From Panax quinquefolius (lineage: Eukaryota; Streptophyta; Magnoliopsida; Apiales; Araliaceae): a stretch of DNA of 64,000 bases. The stretch spans positions 25,423,741 through 25,487,740 of the forward strand of contig CM035171.1 of NCBI GenBank assembly GCA_020205615.1, given 5' to 3'. Shown here in pieces: positions 58,847 through 64,000 of the stretch (positions are counted from its first letter, which is position 1; every line of letters starts with the position of its first letter). The notes beneath the pieces are model-generated. The model did no database searches, was not told where the DNA came from, and saw only the letters and a program-made list of their open reading frames with translations. The position numbers and the translations under genes are program-made.

Positions 58847-60063
58847 CGAGCGTATTTTGTGAGTATTTAGATACTTTGTGAGTTGTTATTCAGTGCAAGT
58901 TTCTTTTAGCCTTATACCTGATATTTCAGCATGAAATAATGTTCTTTTGAGGTAAGGGGTGTTATTTTTTTCGTAAATGATATTATTTTCTTCAATATTA
59001 TTATGCCGAAATATTGATATGAATTTTATTGTGGAATTTCTACCTTTTTGAGTCGGAGTTACTACTCACGTATACGGTACTATTCACGTATACGACACTA
59101 TTCACGAATGCGACACTATTCAGAGAAAAAAATAAAATTTTCTTTTCTTTGTCCAAGTTGTCGATTATGGTTACTATCTTTGATTGTATCCATGTTTTGA
59201 TCTTCAATCTTGAATTTTTCTCCACAATTGATTATTATAAGGTATTTTTGAACTTGGATAAACTAAAGTACGAATCCCTAATCTTTGATCTTTTATCTCA
59301 CTGGATTCGTTTCTTAAAAATAGTTTTCATCATCCTCAGTCCTAAATGATGATATTACTGAATATCTTTGGCATGTAATGCAAAGATGAATGATTAACTG
59401 ATGAATATCTTTGGCCCATAGTGCAAAGATGAACAGGTGTTGAGATGAACATGACCAATTGGAGATACAAATGAATATCTTTGGCCTGTAGTGCAAACAT
59501 GAATATTTAATTCAAGATGTATATTGATTGATGTTACATTGATAAAATATTGATGATGGACTTTTAAATTCATAGATGATAGTAGATTTCACTTTCTACT
59601 TAACTCTTCTAATGAATTGTTATTTCCGCTACGAATATTGATCTAAAACTTGTTGTCCATTATATTTTATCTGATTTGTTGAAGGCTAACGATAAATTGT
59701 TGTTCATTATCTTAGTCATAATATTTTCTACTAGGCTAGTTGAGCTCACCATTTTTCTTTTTGTTCCATTTTTCTTCTCAAAAGGTGAGAATATAGCAGG
59801 AACTAGCCGGGGTATGGAGTGATGGTTTTAGAAAGTTGTTTTAGCAGTCCTCACTATTTTTGTAAAATAGTGTATCAATAACTGTAATGAGGACTCTTTT
59901 TGAATTTGAATACCGTCTATTAGACAATATTTGTATTTAAACTCACAGTATATGTGTTGTCATATTTTGCATGATAATTGTATTAATGAAGTTGTATTTG
60001 TTTCTGTACCATGTATTTGGCGACTCAGGATGGATGATGTATACCTATTTTAGGGACGTCACA
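57485..60063 (+). repeat. 3' LTR of element A (subtype 1)
   Basis: 2579 bp, TGTAAGACCCCA to AGGGACGTCACA. TATAAATA at 58712-58719. It carries a (TC)n(TA)n expansion (58762-58843) absent from the 5' copy. Stem-loop units at 59364-59387, 59407-59430 and 59477-59500 (last arm CAAACAT, one mismatch). Confidence 0.93.
58762..58843. repeat. T-run, (TC)n and (TA)n microsatellite in A 3' LTR
   Basis: About 12 T, then about 8 TC units, then about 26 TA units, just downstream of the TATA box. The 5' LTR has only TTTCTCTCTTTATATTAACG there. Confidence 0.95.
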
Positions 60064-60390
60064 ACTAACATAAAAAATAATGAGACATAAATATGAAAGG
60101 AAGACTTGGCTAAACTTAGGAATCACAATCCATATAAATGTCTAATTATTTAAATTTAATTTTCCAGCGCACAAGACATTATAATTTAGGGAATAATTTA
60201 ATTAAATTATTACAACCTAAATGACTCTCACTAGGAACATGGGTATTTATATAATTATAATATAGTAATTTAATTCCAATCACCAACAAGTAGTATCCCA
60301 TAAATATTAACAAAAGAATTAAATAATAGGCTATATTACTCAATTAATATCAGGTATGCTATAAAAATATTAAAAGCATCTAAAAAAATT
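60064..60390. other. AT-rich flank of A
   Basis: No gene or recognised repeat. It is the resumption of the sequence interrupted by A at 34997. Confidence 0.4.
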
Positions 60391-60990
60391 TCAACAAAGA
60401 TATTAACATCACAAAACATTACTGTAATTTTTTGAATTTATTTTGATAATTTTGCAAATTATCACAATTAATTAATCAATCGCATAAAATGTTAGTTGGA
60501 AATTAACCAAAGATATCCAAATCTGTTCATTTCTTCCAAAAACATTTGTAACAATAACTTATCATCATTAAAATGTTACTGTAATTTTCTAGAATTTTTT
60601 GATAGTCAAACTAATTATCATAATTAATAAACTACGGCATAATTAATTGGAAATTAATCAAAATTATCCAAAACTGTTATTTTTCCTCTGAAAAATTCAC
60701 AACAATAACTTAATATAATAAAATAGTCACTATAATTTTCCTGGAATTTTTTTGTGACATGTTTACTAATTTTCAAAATTATTAAACCATTACACAATTA
60801 ATTAGAAATTAACCAAAAATATCATAAACAAATATTTTCCTTTACAAAGATTACAACAGTTACTTAGAATCATAATATAATCACTGGAATTTTTCTGGAA
60901 TTTTTGTGATATGTTTGCTAATTTTCATAATTAATAGATAGAAAATTAACCAAAAATATCAAAAATATTTTAATATTTTAAAATTCCAGT
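60391..60990. repeat. Degenerate tandem repeat, about 136-155 bp period
   Basis: The block GGAAATTAACCAAA.ATATC recurs at about 60498, 60649, 60804 and 60940, each time with TTCAAAATTAT-type and ACTGTAATTTTCTGGAATTTTT-type words in the same order. About four decayed copies, non-coding. Confidence 0.65.
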
Positions 60991-61582
60991 ACAAATTTTA
61001 ATTATATACTAATAATTAATTTTTGTAAAATTTTCAAAATTTAATAATCAATATAACGATTTTTAAATTAATTTCCATGAATTTATTAATTTCTAAAAAT
61101 TAAATAGAAAAATTCTTCCAAAGCGGGTCAGAATCGCGGGTCGAGCGCGCCGGTCACCTTCAACCTTCAGTCACAAAAATTTATAGAAATGTCATTATGC
61201 GATCCAAAATTTGAGAAGCCATATCTCAATCCATATAACTCCAATTTATTTCCCTAATATATCGTTGGAAAGTTTATAAGATATATTACGCATACATATC
61301 AAAATCATTCAAAACTGGCAATGATAGAAAAAGTTATGGCAGTTCAAAGTTGGTTGTTTGCAAACTAGGGTTTTAAATTCATCTTAAAATACATAACCAA
61401 TTAAACCCAAATTATGCAGATCATATACACTATATTTTGGCTAAAACATACTGAAATATTAGCCCCTAATATTTAGTGTTCCTAGAGATGCCATTATTGA
61501 TGTTTTCCAAGCTTTTAAACATACAATCATGGCATAATGTGTAAATATAACATACATAGCATACAATAGATCGTTAAATCAT
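60991..61582. other. Internal-like tract beside copia-type LTR
   Basis: Non-coding. Positions 61120-61160 are locally GC-rich (TCGCGGGTCGAGCGCGCCGG) and 61200-61380 have a more balanced composition. It may be the leader of the neighbouring LTR element, whose coding region is missing. Confidence 0.3.
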
Positions 61583-61594
61583 GCTCTGATACCA
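61583..61594 (-). promoter_or_regulatory. tRNA-Met primer site beside LTR at 61596
   Basis: GCTCTGATACCA, a perfect reverse complement of TGGTATCAGAGC, one base from the LTR start. Confidence 0.8.
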
Positions 61595-61595
61595 A

Positions 61596-62043
61596 TGTAG
61601 GGAGTTTATTAAGCAAGTTATTCATATTTAGACATAATCAGGAGGATCAAAGGTTTACCTCTTGAAGAGTGAATAAACTTTGATGCGGAAAACCTCCTGC
61701 AAAGCTACGTTCCTCTTCAACCCAACAATGTCTCCGAACTACGATTGAGAACGGAGCACTAACTCACGGTACATAACAATTAGGGTTTGGTCTGTGTATA
61801 GGAGTGCACTGTATATGGCCAAACTGATACTGAATGAATCATATGTTAATTGATCGACTGAGGGGATATGTGTATTTAATACAGAAGTGGTTGAACCACT
61901 TTCCCACTTTCTCTCCACAATCAGTCAACTCACGTTCAAAAACATGAACATCTTTATTGACCTTGTCCATTAAAGAACGATTAATTAACTCAAATGGGTC
62001 AGACCCTCAATGGGCGGCCCAATTAGATACCCAAGATCCAACA
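61596..62043 (-). repeat. Ty1/copia-type LTR (minus strand)
   Basis: Runs TGTAGGGAG to GATCCAACA, 448 bp, next to a perfect primer site. No partner LTR and no coding domains; the flank ATAGG could be the TSD but its twin was not found. Small size and TG...CA ends fit a copia or TRIM LTR. Confidence 0.6.
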
Positions 62044-62856
62044 ATAGGTATAGGGACATGAGCAAAAATAAAACTTAATAAACTTAAGGGGTCAGATTTA
62101 TAAAAAAGTTAAACTTAAAGGAGCGAAAAAAAAAAACATAAACAACTATTGCTCTAAAAAAAACTAAACACACTGTATAATTTATTCAAACTCTCGCTCT
62201 TTAACTCGCTAAACTTCAGCCCAAAAAATCCACCCCTGCTGAGAACATATCCTGAATCCGTTTATGATCGATTCGATCATTTCTATATGATTTGATTTCT
62301 TGTGTATTCTCTCCCCTTTCAACTTTCAATGATTTTTCGAAGATAAAAATTATTTATTAGCTCATAAATTTACCTGGATAAATTTGCAAACTCAATTTGC
62401 TTATTACTTTTTTATTTTATACTTACTAAGCATCTAAACTATGAATTATTTTATTATAACTCATCAATGTGAATTTTTTTTTTGAAAAGATTTTTTCAAA
62501 GAAAAATACAATCTCCTGTCTCGCTACCAGTTGATCCCCAAAGTTACGGAATTAATCAAATGAAATTGGGAACTTTATGACAAGGAATCAAATCAAGGAA
62601 GGTAACTACATATTTTATCAAATGGTAGCAATTTGGGTATAAGAACCGACATTGTTGTGTGTGTGAGTTTTAAAAATAAAATAAAAAATGAGAAGGAAAC
62701 TACCGATTTTTATCAAACAATAATGTTTTGATGAGAAAAGAATGTATATAAAAAATGATACAAAATGACGTGGATGCTGGTGATTGGTTATAACTATTGA
62801 ACTTATCCATGTAAGTTGGAACACCAACTATTTATAATTTAACACATTATTTTATA
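62044..62856. other. AT-rich spacer
   Basis: No gene recognised. Poly-A runs at 62128-62138 and a short CT-rich tract at 62195-62245. Confidence 0.4.
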
Positions 62857-63109
62857 CTTCCTCCGTTCCAGGATAAAAATTCTGGTGGACTTTTCACGCA
62901 TATTAAGAAGAAGAATAAAATAATAAAATTGTCCATAATAATGTCATTAAATATGGAGATAGAATTAAAATAAGAAAAATATGAGATATTTAATGCTACG
63001 GGCATAATAGGAAAAAATGTGTAAAAGTTTGGTTATTAAAAAAAAGTGGATATTTAATATGAGATAACCCAAAATAATAATAAAAACTTTTATCCTGGAA
63101 CGGACGGAG
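62857..63109. mobile_element. Mariner/Stowaway-like MITE
   Basis: 253 bp flanked by TA on both sides (62855-62856, 63110-63111). Terminal inverted repeats: left CTTCCTCCGTTCCAGGATAA, right reverse complement CTCCGTCCGTTCCAGGATAA. The CTCC(C/G)TCCGT start and TA target are the hallmarks of Stowaway-type Tc1/mariner MITEs. Non-coding. Confidence 0.9.
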
Positions 63110-63111
63110 TA

Positions 63112-63800
63112 TCTATTATTTTGTAGTCATATGTTGTCACCATAGTATTACTATTTATTAAATTGGAGCAACATGGGCATAAGCCCCCTTTGTTATAAGT
63201 TTTTTGAAAAGAGAAAAGAGGGAAAAAAAAGAATTTTGTTTTATAAAAAAAATTAAATTTGAAAAGAAATTTATGAAAGACTTAGATGACACATTAAAAA
63301 AATCAAAATTAACCTCATAATAATTTTCAAATATAATCTCACAAGTATAAAATAGTAATATATTATTTTAAATTAAATTTCCTTTCACAATTTACAAACA
63401 CAGAGAAAAGAAAGAAATTATTTTTTTTCCGGTCTATTTTCTCATAAAATTTAAATTCTTTTGTTTTTTTCTCTTCGAAGTGACAAATGATAGTGTAAAT
63501 GGTTTGGTTAAAAATGGGGTAGTAGTGAAAATTTAAACAATAGTGATTAAATTAAAAGGAATTGATATTTTTTCATGAATTTTTGATATTTTTATATGTT
63601 ACTAAGACAGTGGATCTTAATTTAATATAAGAAGTAATCATGTAAAAATATTAAAAATAAACATAGTGAGCTTTGAGGGATTAGGCTACAAATAGAAAAT
63701 TGATATTTCTATATTATTTATTAACTGATGTGTCCAATTTTTATTGGCTAATATATAAAAATATGAAGAAGTGACGGTGAAATATTAATTTTCTACAAAT
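63112..63800. other. AT-rich intergenic DNA
   Basis: No gene, array or foldback seen. Confidence 0.5.
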
Positions 63801-64000
63801 AATCTCACCACGAAAAGAGGTGAATTACCAAACCCCCCCTTTTCAACAACAGCAAAGTGCTGGTTTATCATTTTAAATTAAGGATCCGACCGTTACCAAT
63901 CGAGATTTGGAGGTCACAACGGCTAGCTTTTGGGGTTTTCCTTCTTCTAATTCCTTTTCAATTCTATTATATTTTTCTCCAATCCCAATTTCCAGTTTTC
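63801..64000 (+). promoter_or_regulatory. Possible promoter/5' UTR of a host gene entering the window
   Basis: Composition changes from AT-rich to CT-rich: a leader-like tract TTTTGGGGTTTTCCTTCTTC runs to the window end. Upstream, two AACGG cores lie in opposite orientation (GACCGTTACC at 63889-63898 and CACAACGGCTA at 63916-63926), the second one base away from the mitosis-specific activator consensus. A TATA-like TATTATATTTTT (63965-63976) follows. No start codon is in the window. Confidence 0.35.

Larger units (their letters stand above)
34998..60063 (+). mobile_element. Element A: Tekay-like retrotransposon hosting B, D and C
   Basis: Full-structure element: 5' LTR 34998-37458, primer site, gag, pol to chromodomain tail, polypurine tract, 3' LTR 57485-60063. 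Flanks ATTAA (34993-34997) and ACTAA (60064-60068) form a near-perfect TSD. Two insertions split it: B with D inside (38518-50943) and C (51018-53790); without them it is about 9.9 kb. Its two LTRs differ at roughly one base in nine over the first 330 bp by eye, so it is the oldest layer of the stack. Confidence 0.93.

Overview
This window is plant nuclear DNA: very AT-rich, almost without host genes, and packed with LTR retrotransposons. It looks like pericentromeric or other heterochromatic sequence from an angiosperm, probably a eudicot; the species cannot be told from the sequence. There are no tRNA, rRNA or CRISPR features, and no intact protein-coding gene is supported. All coordinates and similarities were judged by eye, so element edges backed by a target-site duplication (TSD) are firm and the others are approximate.

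One Ty3/gypsy family dominates. Its order gag, two CCHC knuckles, protease, RT, RNase H, integrase and a C-terminal chromodomain-like tail, with 2.4-2.8 kb LTRs running TGTAAGACCCC to GGGGGCGTCACA and an initiator-tRNA-Met primer site, points to the Tekay/Del chromovirus clade. At least ten units are present: K (1-6121, -), E (14181-20375, -), F (20376-21347, +, half LTR), I (22689-about 33125, +), H (23247-28269, -), G (23459-26103, +), A (34998-60063, +), B (38518-50943, +, solo LTR), D (40675-50298, +, complete) and C (51018-53790, -, solo LTR). They insert into each other: D in B in A, C also in A, G in H in I, and E in F. Five-base TSDs confirm most of these events (D CAAAT, B ATGAT, G AGTGA, H TTATT, J GATTA; near matches for A and C). 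All coding regions are broken by stops, frameshifts or deletions.

Layout: 1-6121 decayed element K; 6122-9241 LTR-like sequence of another gypsy family; 9242-14180 unassigned DNA with a candidate Ty1/copia SIRE-like LTR unit (10662-13558) and a hAT-like GC-rich end; 14181-21347 E and F; 21482-22067 a copia-type LTR; 22689-33125 the I/H/G stack plus a different solo LTR, J (30230-32104); 33189-33666 two foldback MITEs in TA microsatellites; 33667-34997 a promoter-like tract and a possible truncated gene start; 34998-60063 the A/B/D/C stack; 60064-62043 a degenerate tandem repeat and a copia-type LTR; 62857-63109 a mariner/Stowaway-like MITE; 63110-64000 AT-rich DNA ending in what may be a host promoter.

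The most unusual signal lies inside the dominant family's LTRs, downstream of the TATA box and so presumably in the transcribed leader. Stem-loop units with a nearly constant 10-nt loop (GCCCGTAGTG) and covarying 7-8 bp stems recur in every copy. In I they form a seven-unit array with a 39-42 bp period (29793-30055). A second LTR subtype adds an array with a 73 bp period whose units carry GTTATTCC/GGAATAAC arms. These look like conserved RNA (or DNA) structures rather than junk repeats, and I know of no description of them.
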